Positions 56,860 through 64,000 of a stretch of 64,000 nt of DNA are shown in pieces. The stretch lies in NCBI GenBank assembly GCA_045649825.1, contig JAZRQO010000023.1, positions 62,001 to 126,000 on the forward strand, written 5' to 3'. The notes beneath the pieces are model-generated. The model was not told the DNA's origin and searched no databases. It worked only from the letters and a program-made list of their open reading frames with translations. The number at the start of each line of letters is the position of its first letter. Position 1 is the first letter of the stretch. The position numbers and the translations under genes are program-made. This DNA comes from RGIG9115 sp045649825 (lineage in GTDB: Bacteria > Bacillota > Clostridia > UBA1381).

Positions 56860-58062
56860 ATGGCAAAAGCTAAATTCGAAAGAAATAAGCCCCACGTAAA
56901 CATTGGTACCATCGGTCACGTTGACCATGGTAAAACAACTCTTACAGCTGCAATCACAAAGGTGCTTGCACTTAAGGGACAGGCTGAATTCTCAGCTTAC
57001 GACAACATCGATAAGGCTCCGGAAGAAAGAGAAAGAGGTATCACGATTTCTACAGCTCACGTTGAGTACGAAACAGATTCACGTCACTACGCTCACGTTG
57101 ACTGCCCTGGACATGCTGACTACGTTAAGAACATGATCACAGGTGCTGCTCAGATGGACGGCGCTATCCTCGTTGTATCAGCTGCTGACGGCCCCATGCC
57201 TCAGACAAGAGAACACATCCTTCTTTCAAGACAGGTTGGCGTTCCTTACATCGTTGTATTCATGAACAAGGCTGACCAGGTTGACGACCCCGAACTTCTC
57301 GAGCTCGTTGAAATGGAAATCAGAGACCTTCTTTCAGAGTACGAATTCCCCGGCGACGATACTCCTATCGTTTCAGGTTCAGGTCTTCAGGTTCTCGAAT
57401 CAACTTCAACTGATCCTTCAGCTCCTGAATACAAGTGTATTCTCGACCTTATGGATGCTGTTGACAGCTACATTCCTACACCTGACAGAAAGGCAGACCT
57501 TCCCTTCCTTATGCCTATCGAAGATATCTTCTCAATCACAGGCCGTGGTACAGTTGCTACAGGTAGAGTTGAAAGAGGTCAGCTTAAGGTTAACGAAGAA
57601 GTTGAAATCGTTGGTCTTACAGACGAAAGAAGAAAGGTTGTTGTAACAGGTATCGAAATGTTCAGAAAGCTTCTTGACTATGCTGAAGCTGGTGACAACA
57701 TCGGTGCTCTTCTCCGTGGTGTTCAGAGAACAGAAATCGAAAGAGGTCAGGTTCTTGCAGCTCCCGGTACAATCAACCCCCATACAAAGTTCACAGGTCA
57801 TGTATACGTTCTTACAAAGGAAGAAGGCGGACGTCATACTCCTTTCTTCAACAACTACAGACCTCAGTTCTATTTCAGAACAACTGACGTTACAGGCGTA
57901 ATTTCTCTCCCCGCTGGTACAGAAATGTGTATGCCTGGCGACAACGTAGATATGAAGGTTGAGCTTATCACACCTATCGCTATCGAAGTTGGTCTCCGTT
58001 TCGCTATCCGTGAAGGTGGTAGAACAGTTGGTTCAGGTGTTGTATCTGAAATCGAAGAATAA
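56860..58062 (+). CDS. tuf: Elongation factor Tu
   Basis: The 400-residue factor delivers aminoacyl-tRNA to the ribosome. It shows GHVDHGKTTLTAAITK (P-loop, about residue 20), RERGITISTAHVEYE, DCPGHADYVKNMITGAAQ (about 82) and NKADQVDD (about 137). The G5 segment reads IVSGSGLQVLE, where most EF-Tu have GSAL, an Ala-to-Gly change. A Ser/Thr/Pro-rich insert (STSTDPSAPEYK) follows. The C-terminal barrel domains are normal. Strong AGGAGG is 8 nt before the ATG. Confidence 0.97.
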   Translation: MAKAKFERNKPHVNIGTIGHVDHGKTTLTAAITKVLALKGQAEFSAYDNIDKAPEERERGITISTAHVEYETDSRHYAHVDCPGHADYVKNMITGAAQMDGAILVVSAADGPMPQTREHILLSRQVGVPYIVVFMNKADQVDDPELLELVEMEIRDLLSEYEFPGDDTPIVSGSGLQVLESTSTDPSAPEYKCILDLMDAVDSYIPTPDRKADLPFLMPIEDIFSITGRGTVATGRVERGQLKVNEEVEIVGLTDERRKVVVTGIEMFRKLLDYAEAGDNIGALLRGVQRTEIERGQVLAAPGTINPHTKFTGHVYVLTKEEGGRHTPFFNNYRPQFYFRTTDVTGVISLPAGTEMCMPGDNVDMKVELITPIAIEVGLRFAIREGGRTVGSGVVSEIEE

Positions 58063-58079
58063 TTAATATTCTAAAGTAA

Positions 58080-58112
58080 TAAAACTGCTACGGAAATTCC
58101 GTAGCAGTTTTT
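58080..58112 (+). terminator. Terminator of the str operon
   Basis: The stem ACTGCTACGG/CCGTAGCAGT with an AAATT loop is followed by five T. Confidence 0.92.
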
Positions 58113-58128
58113 GTAATTTGGATAGGTA

Positions 58129-58157
58129 TTGACTTTATTAATAAATTGATGTATAAT
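58129..58157 (+). promoter_or_regulatory. Promoter of the MNT-HEPN operon
   Basis: TTGACT (58129-58134) and TATAAT (58152-58157) are 17 bp apart. Confidence 0.75.
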
Positions 58158-58197
58158 AAACATACTAAAAATATGAAAATGCAAGGAAGTGAATAAT

Positions 58198-58485
58198 ATG
58201 TTGACTATTTTGGATATAGCTGCTGCAGTAAAAAATGTGGCCGAAAAATATGATATAAAAGAAACTTTGCTTTTTGGCTCATATGCTAACGGTACGAATA
58301 CACCTTCAAGTGATGTTGATTTGCTGATAGAATTTAAATCAGACTATGTATCGTTGCTTACTCTTTCTGCATTAAAAATTGAAATTGAAGAAATTTTAAA
58401 TGTAGATGTCGACATTATTCGCATGCCAATACCTGAAAATGCGCTGATTAAGCCGGATAAGGTGGTGCCAATATATGCAGCATAG
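58198..58485 (+). CDS. MNT-type nucleotidyltransferase antitoxin
   Basis: The 95-residue minimal nucleotidyltransferase has the motif GSYANGTNTPSSDVDLLIEF near residue 25, matching GS-x10-DxD of the family, with a third acidic residue later (NVDVDII). Such proteins neutralise a HEPN RNase toxin by adding AMP to it. The ATG at 58198 is 8 nt after AAGGAAG; a GTG inside that site is rejected. The next gene overlaps by 11 nt, and this gene pair is typical of a type VII toxin-antitoxin system. Confidence 0.88.
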   Translation: MLTILDIAAAVKNVAEKYDIKETLLFGSYANGTNTPSSDVDLLIEFKSDYVSLLTLSALKIEIEEILNVDVDIIRMPIPENALIKPDKVVPIYAA

Positions 58486-58810
58486 AGATTTTATTGTAAT
58501 CACAAAAATATCATCAGAAATTGATTTGGCATTTGATATGCTAAATAATATATCCTTCGATGAGTTTGATAAGAATGAAATTTTGAAAAGAGCAGTTTGT
58601 ATGACGGTGATAAATATTGGGGAATTGGTAAAGAGCCTGTCACCTGAATTCAGACTTAAGTATAATAGTATACCTTGGAAGGCTATTGCAGGATTTAGAG
58701 ATGTTGCAGCTCATAAGTATCAAACACTGCATATGGAGGATGTTTATCATACAGTAAAAAATGATTTTCCGCCTTTAGCGGACTTTATTAAAAGCATAAA
58801 ATGTGAATAA
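58475..58810 (+). CDS. HEPN-domain RNase toxin
   Basis: The 111-residue protein is a HEPN (DUF86-type) protein. The catalytic Arg-x4-His motif is RDVAAHKY near residue 82, followed by a Tyr (HKYQTL) that in related pairs is the AMP-acceptor. The helix KRAVCMTVINIGELVKSLSP near residue 33 is typical. It cuts RNA when free of its MNT partner, encoded directly upstream with an 11-nt overlap. The antitoxin precedes the toxin, which is a known order for these pairs. Confidence 0.88.
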   Translation: MQHRDFIVITKISSEIDLAFDMLNNISFDEFDKNEILKRAVCMTVINIGELVKSLSPEFRLKYNSIPWKAIAGFRDVAAHKYQTLHMEDVYHTVKNDFPPLADFIKSIKCE

Positions 58811-58814
58811 ATTG

Positions 58815-58852
58815 AAAGGTACGAAAATAATTTCTATTTTCGTACCTTTTTT
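58815..58852 (+). terminator. Terminator of the MNT-HEPN operon
   Basis: Arms AAAGGTACGAAAATA/TATTTTCGTACCTTT with an ATTTC loop are followed by more T. Confidence 0.92.
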
Positions 58853-58968
58853 GTTGCTTTCACAAACAATAACTCAACTCATGTTTTTGTTTTGAGAGCA
58901 AAGTTTAGCTACTTTGTTACAATAAATTTTTTATAAATATTATTTTTTAACAAATATTATTGCACCTC

Positions 58969-58997
58969 TTGAAAATTTTGCAGAGATTTGGTATTAT
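58969..58997 (+). promoter_or_regulatory. Promoter of the unknown membrane-protein gene
   Basis: TTGAAA (58969-58974) and TATTAT (58992-58997) are 17 bp apart, just before the next gene. The preceding 116 bp are AT-rich without features. Confidence 0.6.
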
Positions 58998-59015
58998 TTA
59001 CCTGAGGTGATAGTC

Positions 59016-59549
59016 ATGGATGAAAATAGAATATTGCTTATATCTTTTATACTTATAATTATAATTCCTTTGATTTTTTTCATATGTTATTTTACGTTTG
59101 GAGTATTACAAAACTATAATGTAAAAAAAATAATTAAATTGATTGACAAACATAGTCAGAAGACAAATATGTTGGTACTAAAAACTTCACTAAGTAAAGT
59201 CAATGGTTGGAATATATTGTCGGTAGTATATTCATCATTATACTATTATCTTAATAGCTTGGGAATATTACTTTCTATTTTTGGAGCGATTGTAGCAGGG
59301 ATTAATCCTGATTCAGGTCTTATAATAGTTTGTTGTGTACTTACAGGCATGATAATGTGTTGCAATCTGTTTTTGAAATGTGATAAAAAATGGTCAATAT
59401 ACAGAAAAGTTCTAAGTAATGCACGAGTTATAACGAATGAATTTTTAATTGATATAAACGGGCAGGATTATTCAAATGATGATATAAAAGAATACGTAAA
59501 CTCAATAATTGAATTGGAAAAGAATATTCCGGAAAATGAATTGTTATGA
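59016..59549 (+). CDS. Uncharacterised membrane protein
   Basis: The 177-residue protein starts with a hydrophobic helix (ISFILIIIIPLIFFICYFTF, about residue 8) and has a central hydrophobic pair (NSLGILLSIFGAIVAGINPD and LIIVCCVLTGMIMCCNLFLK, about 75-120). A soluble acidic tail follows. Its pattern recalls SLATT-type effector membrane proteins, but the match is weak and I do not assign it. The ATG at 59016 follows GAGGTGA. It lies between a toxin-antitoxin pair and a restriction system, is very AT-rich compared with the core genes, and may be accessory. Confidence 0.6.
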   Translation: MDENRILLISFILIIIIPLIFFICYFTFGVLQNYNVKKIIKLIDKHSQKTNMLVLKTSLSKVNGWNILSVVYSSLYYYLNSLGILLSIFGAIVAGINPDSGLIIVCCVLTGMIMCCNLFLKCDKKWSIYRKVLSNARVITNEFLIDINGQDYSNDDIKEYVNSIIELEKNIPENELL

Positions 59550-59562
59550 CACCTTCTTGTAA

Positions 59563-59632
59563 TGGGGACGTACCGCTTTTTTGCAACTATTATAGAAAAA
59601 GTGACAGAAAAGTGCCGTCCTGGCTTGCTCTT
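59563..59632. repeat. Facing pair of REP-like sequences
   Basis: GGGGACGTACCGCTTTTTTG at the left and AAAAGTGCCGTCCTGG at the right are imperfect inverted partners about 45 bp apart. They resemble the REP-like sequences at 0.3, 33.5 and 41.7 kb. The region after it (to 59787) is AT-rich with no gene. Confidence 0.55.
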
Positions 59633-59787
59633 AGAGTGAAATCCTTATGTTTTGCTTACAAATCGTGCATTTCATTTACAAGTGTGGTTCCTGTTTTACA
59701 ATTCAGCATAATATTATATACAATTTATAGATATAAATTATTACTTTTGTAAGTAAAATAAAAAGTTTATAAAAGTAAACAGGGAAA

Positions 59788-59816
59788 TTGACTTTTTCGG
59801 TATTATATGTTATAAT
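59788..59816 (+). promoter_or_regulatory. Promoter of the type III restriction-modification operon
   Basis: TTGACT (59788-59793) and TATAAT (59811-59816) are 17 bp apart, 20 bp before the HTH gene. Confidence 0.75.
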
Positions 59817-59835
59817 GGCTAATGAGGTGAAAAAG

Positions 59836-60051
59836 ATGTTTAATTATCAACCGTTAGATATACTACTTGCAAAACATTCAATGAATAAAGGGAAGTTAAA
59901 AAAGGAATTGAACCTATCTTCCGCAACAGTTGCAAAATTCGGCAAAAATGAATATGTCAGTATGGAAGTGCTTGACAAAATCTGCAAGAGATTTAGTTGC
60001 ACTTTGAATGATATAGCACGGCACGAAAGCGAGGAACGGAACAATGGCTAA
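59836..60051 (+). CDS. Small HTH regulator of the restriction system (YozG-like)
   Basis: The 71-residue protein is a single helix-turn-helix domain (LDILLAKHSMNKGKLKKELN followed by LSSATVAKFGKNEYVSMEVL) with the ending LDKICKRFSCTLNDIARH typical of YozG-type XRE proteins. The ATG at 59836 follows GAGGTGA by 8 nt. It overlaps the methyltransferase gene by 8 nt, so both are on one transcript. By position it may act like controller (C) proteins of restriction systems, delaying nuclease expression, but no operator was identified. Confidence 0.8.
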   Translation: MFNYQPLDILLAKHSMNKGKLKKELNLSSATVAKFGKNEYVSMEVLDKICKRFSCTLNDIARHESEERNNG

Positions 60052-61696
60052 CCTTTCACAAATCAAAAGACAGCGTTTGATTGATTTCCTTAATAAAATA
60101 AGAGAAGAACACAGAGAAGATGATGAAGCGTTAATTGCTATAAATGAACTTGAAAGCGAACTGAACGACAAGAAATACGGTCTTGTCTGGGAAGAACATC
60201 AAGAACAAGTTGATGTTGAAATGATTGCAAAAGTCCCTGTTTTTTTCGAACAGGCGGAAAAAGAAATCACGGCAGATAGAAACCTTCCTTATAACTTCTT
60301 ATTAGAGGGCGACAATCTCCATAGTTTGAAACTTCTTGAAAAGACACATAAGGGCAAGATTGATGTTATCTATATTGACCCCCCATATAACACAGGAAAC
60401 AGTTTTATTTATGATGATTGTATGGTCGGCGATGAAGATTCTTTCAAACATAGTAAATGGCTTTCATTTATGAAGGCAAGAATGAGTATCGCACAGCAAT
60501 TATTAAGCAAAGGGGGCATTATATTTATATCAATAAATGATTATGAGTTAGCACCTTTGAGATTGCTTTGTGATGATATATTTGGAGAAAACAATTTTGT
60601 AGGACATTTAACTTGGGAATCTACAACGCAACCTACAAACGCAGGAAAGGCAAGATTTGCATTACAGAAAAAAGTTGAATCCATACTATGTTATGCTAAA
60701 AACAAGGCACAAAAACCTGATTTTATATTAAAAGAATTAGAGTCCGAATTAAAATACCCTCACATTGGAAAACATGGTGCTTGTCGTTTTGAAATTATTG
60801 AAAAATCTGATGCAGGTGCATATAAGAGAGATACGATGAAATTTCAAATATTGGGACAATTTCCACGAGAGGGCAAACGATGGCAAATTGGACTGGAAAC
60901 AGCCCAACAACTTGAAAAAGATGGAAAGATTGAAATTGTTGATGGTATCGTAAAAAAAGCAGTTTATCCCGAAGATGAATTGGACAAAAGAAAATTCATT
61001 CCATTTTGGTCGCACTTTACCGCTGATTATGTGGGAACAGCACAGAACGGCAAAGATGAATTGAATACAATAATGGGTATTGCAGTTGGCTTTGATACCG
61101 TAAAACCAACAAAACTTATTAAAGAAATTTTATCACATTTCAAATCAAATATTATTGTGCTTGACTTTTTCGCTGGCTCTGGGACGACAGCTCAGGCGCT
61201 GATAGAATTGAACGCCGAAGATAACGGCGACAGAAAATTCATTCTTTGCACGAACAATGAAAACGGCATTTGCGAAGATATTACCTATCAGCGAATTAAA
61301 ACTGTAATCACAGGAAAACGAAAGGACGGCTCTGACTACTCGGACGGAATTTCCGCAAATCTCAAATATTACAAAACGGACTTTATTGACAAGACTTCCG
61401 AAGATGAAGAATATTCCGTAGGCGAAGAACTATTGAAACATATCGCTGAAATGGTGCAGTTGGAATATGCTGTCCGATTAGACGGAAAAAATTATGTGCT
61501 TCTCCTTTCGGACGAAGAAGCCGACACTTTTATTGCAGATGATGAAAAATTGTCGGCGTGTTCGGCGGTCTATGTTTCAACGGCTGTTCTGCTGACGGCG
61601 GAACAGGAAAAGAAACTGTCCGAACTTGGCATAGCGATTTTCGTTATTCCCGATTACTACTTTGAAAATGAATTGTTGGAGGTGGGCGAAAGATGA
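60044..61696 (+). CDS. Type III restriction-modification methyltransferase (Mod)
   Basis: The 550-residue DNA adenine-N6 methyltransferase shows the catalytic motif DPPYNTGNSFIYDD near residue 112 and, after it, the SAM-binding motif DFFAGSGTTAQALIELN near residue 375. This order is the beta class used by type III Mod subunits. The target-recognition region lies between the motifs (about 170-340). It gives sequence specificity to the Mod-Res complex. It ends in an ATGA overlap with res. The recognition site cannot be read from sequence. Confidence 0.93.
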   Translation: MANLSQIKRQRLIDFLNKIREEHREDDEALIAINELESELNDKKYGLVWEEHQEQVDVEMIAKVPVFFEQAEKEITADRNLPYNFLLEGDNLHSLKLLEKTHKGKIDVIYIDPPYNTGNSFIYDDCMVGDEDSFKHSKWLSFMKARMSIAQQLLSKGGIIFISINDYELAPLRLLCDDIFGENNFVGHLTWESTTQPTNAGKARFALQKKVESILCYAKNKAQKPDFILKELESELKYPHIGKHGACRFEIIEKSDAGAYKRDTMKFQILGQFPREGKRWQIGLETAQQLEKDGKIEIVDGIVKKAVYPEDELDKRKFIPFWSHFTADYVGTAQNGKDELNTIMGIAVGFDTVKPTKLIKEILSHFKSNIIVLDFFAGSGTTAQALIELNAEDNGDRKFILCTNNENGICEDITYQRIKTVITGKRKDGSDYSDGISANLKYYKTDFIDKTSEDEEYSVGEELLKHIAEMVQLEYAVRLDGKNYVLLLSDEEADTFIADDEKLSACSAVYVSTAVLLTAEQEKKLSELGIAIFVIPDYYFENELLEVGER

Positions 61697-63912
61697 TAAA
61701 TTTACCGAACGGACTTTTTGACTTTCAGGAAGCGTGTTCTTTGTTTCTGGTTGATAAGGTCGGTTTGCAGGACAGCAAGCAGACAATCACGGTTAAAGCA
61801 CCGACAGGGGCAGGAAAAACGGTTATCTTGATTGACTTCATTGATAAATTCCTTTCTTCCGTCAATTCAAACACCGCTTTTATCTGGCTGTGTCCTGGAA
61901 AGGGCGACCTTGAAGAACAAAGCCGACAAAAGATGATTTCACTTCTTCCGAACAGACGGACAAACACGCTTAATGACGCTCTGCTCTCTGGCTTTGAAGC
62001 AGGAAGCACGACCTTTATAAATTGGGAATTGATAACCAAAAAGGGAAATAAGGCGATAAGCGACACCGAGAAGAAAAATCTTTATGACCGTATCGCAGAG
62101 GGAAACCGCAAAAAAATTACATATATAATTATTGTAGATGAAGAACATTCAAACGATACGAAAAAGGCGAATGACATTATCAATGCGTTCTCTGCAAAAA
62201 ACATTATTCGTGTTTCGGCAACGGCAAAGGAAAACAAACTTTACGAGTTTTACGAGATTGACGAAATAGATGTTATTTCTTCGGGGTTAATCACAAAGGC
62301 GTTATACATCAATGAAGATGTTGAATATGACGGCGACCTTGAAAGCGAATACGGCTATCTGCTTGAAATCGCTGACAAGAAGCGTAAGCAGATTGCACAG
62401 GCGTATTCGCTGCAAGACGGCAAGGCAAAAACAATACGCCCACTTGTGATTATTCAATTCCCCAATTCTTCGGACAGGCTTGTTGAAGCCGTTGAAAAGA
62501 AACTTGAAGAAATGAACTACACATATAAAAACGGAATGGTGGCGAAATGGTTTTCTGACCAAAAGGAAAATCTGGACGGCATAACCGAACTTGATGGAAC
62601 GCCGATATTTCTCTTGATGAAACAGGCGATTGCGACAGGGTGGGACTGTCCTCGTGCAAAAATTCTCGTCAAACTCCGTGAGAATATGGCGGAAGATTTT
62701 GAGATACAGACAATCGGGCGACTTCGCAGAATGCCCGAAGCAAAGCACTATGACATTGACATTCTTGACTTCTGCTATCTCTTTACCTTTGACGAAAAAT
62801 ACAAAGAGGGTATTAAACTTGCAATGTCGCAGGCTTTTGAAACAAAGCGAGTTTTCCTAAAAGACAAGTGCAAGGTATTCACGCTTGAAAAGCAATACCG
62901 TGATAAAGATGTCGGCGGACTTGGCGAAAGAGAAACATTTAAGCAGATTTACAAATTCCTTGTTGATAAATATAAACTCTCTGGCAACAAGCAGGAAAAC
63001 CGCTTGCGTTTAGAGGGTGCAGGGTATAATTTCAATGAAAAGATTATCGGTAAAATGCTTGAAGGTAAATTCATCACAACCGATAGCGTATTTTCCGAAC
63101 AGGCGGAACACTACCGCCAGACTACAAGAACGGTCGATACACATAAACACGGTATTGAACTTCTGCACTCGGTTGATGTATTAAAATCAACAATCGGTAT
63201 GACAACGCAGAAAACAAAGGTAATTCTTGAACGCCTATTCCGTAGAAGTGTTATTGTCCCGAATAAAATTCTATCTCTGGGAACGGCGGAGTATTATGCT
63301 TTTGTTATCAACAATGAACACAAACTAAAAACCGACTTCCGAGAAGCCGTTGCAATGACAGGAGTTCAACAGGCGTTAGTCTTTGCACCAAAGACGGCAA
63401 CATTCCGAATACCCGAACAGGAACTTTACAGATACGACAGCACGGAAACAGATGCTGAAGAATTTATCAGCAACGCCTACAAAGATTATTCTTCGGCTAT
63501 GATAGTTGAGGGAATACGGTCAAAGAGTGAAAGACTTTTTGAACGCTACTGTGACGAACAGGACGATATTGAATGGGTTTATAAGAACGGCGATACCGGA
63601 CAACAATACTTCTCCGTTTGTTATATGGGTGCATTGAATAAACAATGGCTCTTCTACCCCGACTATATCGTTAAGAAAACAAACGGCGACATCTGGATAA
63701 TTGAAACAAAGGGCGGAGAGATTGGAAACCAGAGTAAGAACATTGACGGTCAGGTGGAAAACAAATTCGCTTCGTTCAAGGAATACGCCGAGAAGCACAG
63801 TATCAAATGGGGGTTTGTGCGTGATAAGAACGATAAGCTCTACATCAACAATTCCGAATACACGGACGATATGGCAACGGAACATTGGAAGCCGTTGAAA
63901 AATAATTTTTAA
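61693..63912 (+). CDS. Type III restriction endonuclease (Res)
   Basis: The 739-residue subunit combines an SF2 helicase with a nuclease. It shows Walker A VKAPTGAGKTVILIDFID near residue 36, a DEEH box (IIIVDEEHSND, about 146), motif III VSATAKENK (about 175) and motif VI IQTIGRLRRMPEA (about 340). A C-terminal PD-(D/E)xK nuclease appears in YPDYIVKKTNGDIWIIETKG (about residues 654-673). It is shorter than the roughly 900-1000 residues of EcoP1I/EcoP15I Res, but all motifs are present. The operon is complete. Confidence 0.92.
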   Translation: MINLPNGLFDFQEACSLFLVDKVGLQDSKQTITVKAPTGAGKTVILIDFIDKFLSSVNSNTAFIWLCPGKGDLEEQSRQKMISLLPNRRTNTLNDALLSGFEAGSTTFINWELITKKGNKAISDTEKKNLYDRIAEGNRKKITYIIIVDEEHSNDTKKANDIINAFSAKNIIRVSATAKENKLYEFYEIDEIDVISSGLITKALYINEDVEYDGDLESEYGYLLEIADKKRKQIAQAYSLQDGKAKTIRPLVIIQFPNSSDRLVEAVEKKLEEMNYTYKNGMVAKWFSDQKENLDGITELDGTPIFLLMKQAIATGWDCPRAKILVKLRENMAEDFEIQTIGRLRRMPEAKHYDIDILDFCYLFTFDEKYKEGIKLAMSQAFETKRVFLKDKCKVFTLEKQYRDKDVGGLGERETFKQIYKFLVDKYKLSGNKQENRLRLEGAGYNFNEKIIGKMLEGKFITTDSVFSEQAEHYRQTTRTVDTHKHGIELLHSVDVLKSTIGMTTQKTKVILERLFRRSVIVPNKILSLGTAEYYAFVINNEHKLKTDFREAVAMTGVQQALVFAPKTATFRIPEQELYRYDSTETDAEEFISNAYKDYSSAMIVEGIRSKSERLFERYCDEQDDIEWVYKNGDTGQQYFSVCYMGALNKQWLFYPDYIVKKTNGDIWIIETKGGEIGNQSKNIDGQVENKFASFKEYAEKHSIKWGFVRDKNDKLYINNSEYTDDMATEHWKPLKNNF

Positions 63913-63920
63913 AAGTTATT

Positions 63921-63960
63921 AAAAAGGAACGAAATATAGGTTATTTTTGTTCCTTTTTTA
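63921..63960 (+). terminator. Terminator of the restriction operon
   Basis: AAAAAGGAAC pairs with GTTCCTTTTT over a partly paired loop, with further T residues after it. Confidence 0.8.
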
Positions 63961-64000
63961 TTAGTAATCTCATCAAAAGCATTAAGTCATTAAAAAAATC

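Noticed and set aside
59546..59752. 68-codon open frame after the unknown membrane-protein gene
   Set aside because: It covers the facing REP-like sequences, overlaps the previous stop codon and has no independent ribosome site.

Overview
The window is chromosomal DNA from a low-GC, Gram-positive, strictly anaerobic bacterium, most likely a member of the Clostridia (Oscillospirales-like). The evidence is spoVG, an EndoA (MazF-type) toxin next to alr and nnrD in the Firmicutes order, YerC- and YitT-family proteins, a diglucosyl/galactosyl-diacylglycerol-type glycosyltransferase, two parts of the [FeFe]-hydrogenase system (hydE and a TM1266-type regulator), a flavin reductase-rubredoxin fusion, and many TTGACA-N17-TATAAT-like promoters with T-rich hairpin terminators. 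No rRNA, CRISPR array, prophage or intact insertion sequence was found.

Layout. 0-6 kb: rpsR, trmO, a pair of sugar-type ABC permeases behind a highly folded leader RNA, hydE and two HTH regulators. 6-9.5 kb: tRNA-Ser and tRNA-Leu (the latter with a duplicated 5' end), a flavoprotein-rubredoxin, an O-antigen-ligase-like protein and a secreted repeat protein. 9.7-14.4 kb: an FAD oxidoreductase, a membrane protein and potABC in one direction, then an HPr-like protein that lacks the active His. 14.6-27.8 kb: mtaB, tRNA-Gly, pgi, thrC, a four-gene minus-strand operon (glycosyltransferase, hydrogenase-system regulator, cysK, nucleotidyltransferase) divergent from a TetR gene, putP, a MATE pump and a YitT protein. 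27.8-36 kb: murC, spoVG, a five-tRNA operon (Val-Asp-Phe-Gly-Cys), rnpB, and a pgk-tpiA-gpmI glycolytic operon. 36-44.6 kb: an aldo/keto reductase, an amino-acid ABC importer with yerC, a GT-C-like membrane protein and an AraC-type membrane regulator. 45-53 kb: a CNNM/CorC-type transporter with an acidic leader peptide, then nnrD-alr-antitoxin-endoA, rdgB, an orphan fumarase beta subunit and a secreted transglutaminase-like protein. 53-58 kb: the str operon (L7Ae-like, rpsL, rpsG, fusA, tuf). 58-64 kb: an accessory island with an MNT/HEPN toxin-antitoxin pair, an unknown membrane protein and a complete type III restriction-modification system with a small HTH regulator.

The most unusual content is non-coding. 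A family of modular, hairpin-rich repeats with inverted ends of the form GGATG-AAAAAT-GCA occurs at 27.8, 31.5, 33.6 and 34.6 kb. One copy (201 nt) sits at the tip of the P12 helix of the RNase P RNA gene, and two others occupy both gaps of the glycolytic operon. A second family of REP-like palindromes (GGGGACG core) is scattered at 0.3, 33.5, 41.7 and 59.6 kb, and one copy lies in frame inside a membrane-protein gene. A tandem 119-bp repeat at 40.1 kb shares the core hairpin of the first family.

Other points of interest are the CorC leader (a 41-residue peptide beginning with a run of Asp/Ser, followed by an 18-bp hairpin), a 54-residue EndoA antitoxin that lacks the DNA-binding domain of EndoAI, a palindrome that forms two fully overlapping divergent promoters beside the TetR gene, and two ABC importers without a substrate-binding protein. 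All start positions, motifs and spacings were read directly from the sequence. Family assignments rest on recognisable motifs, not on database searches.
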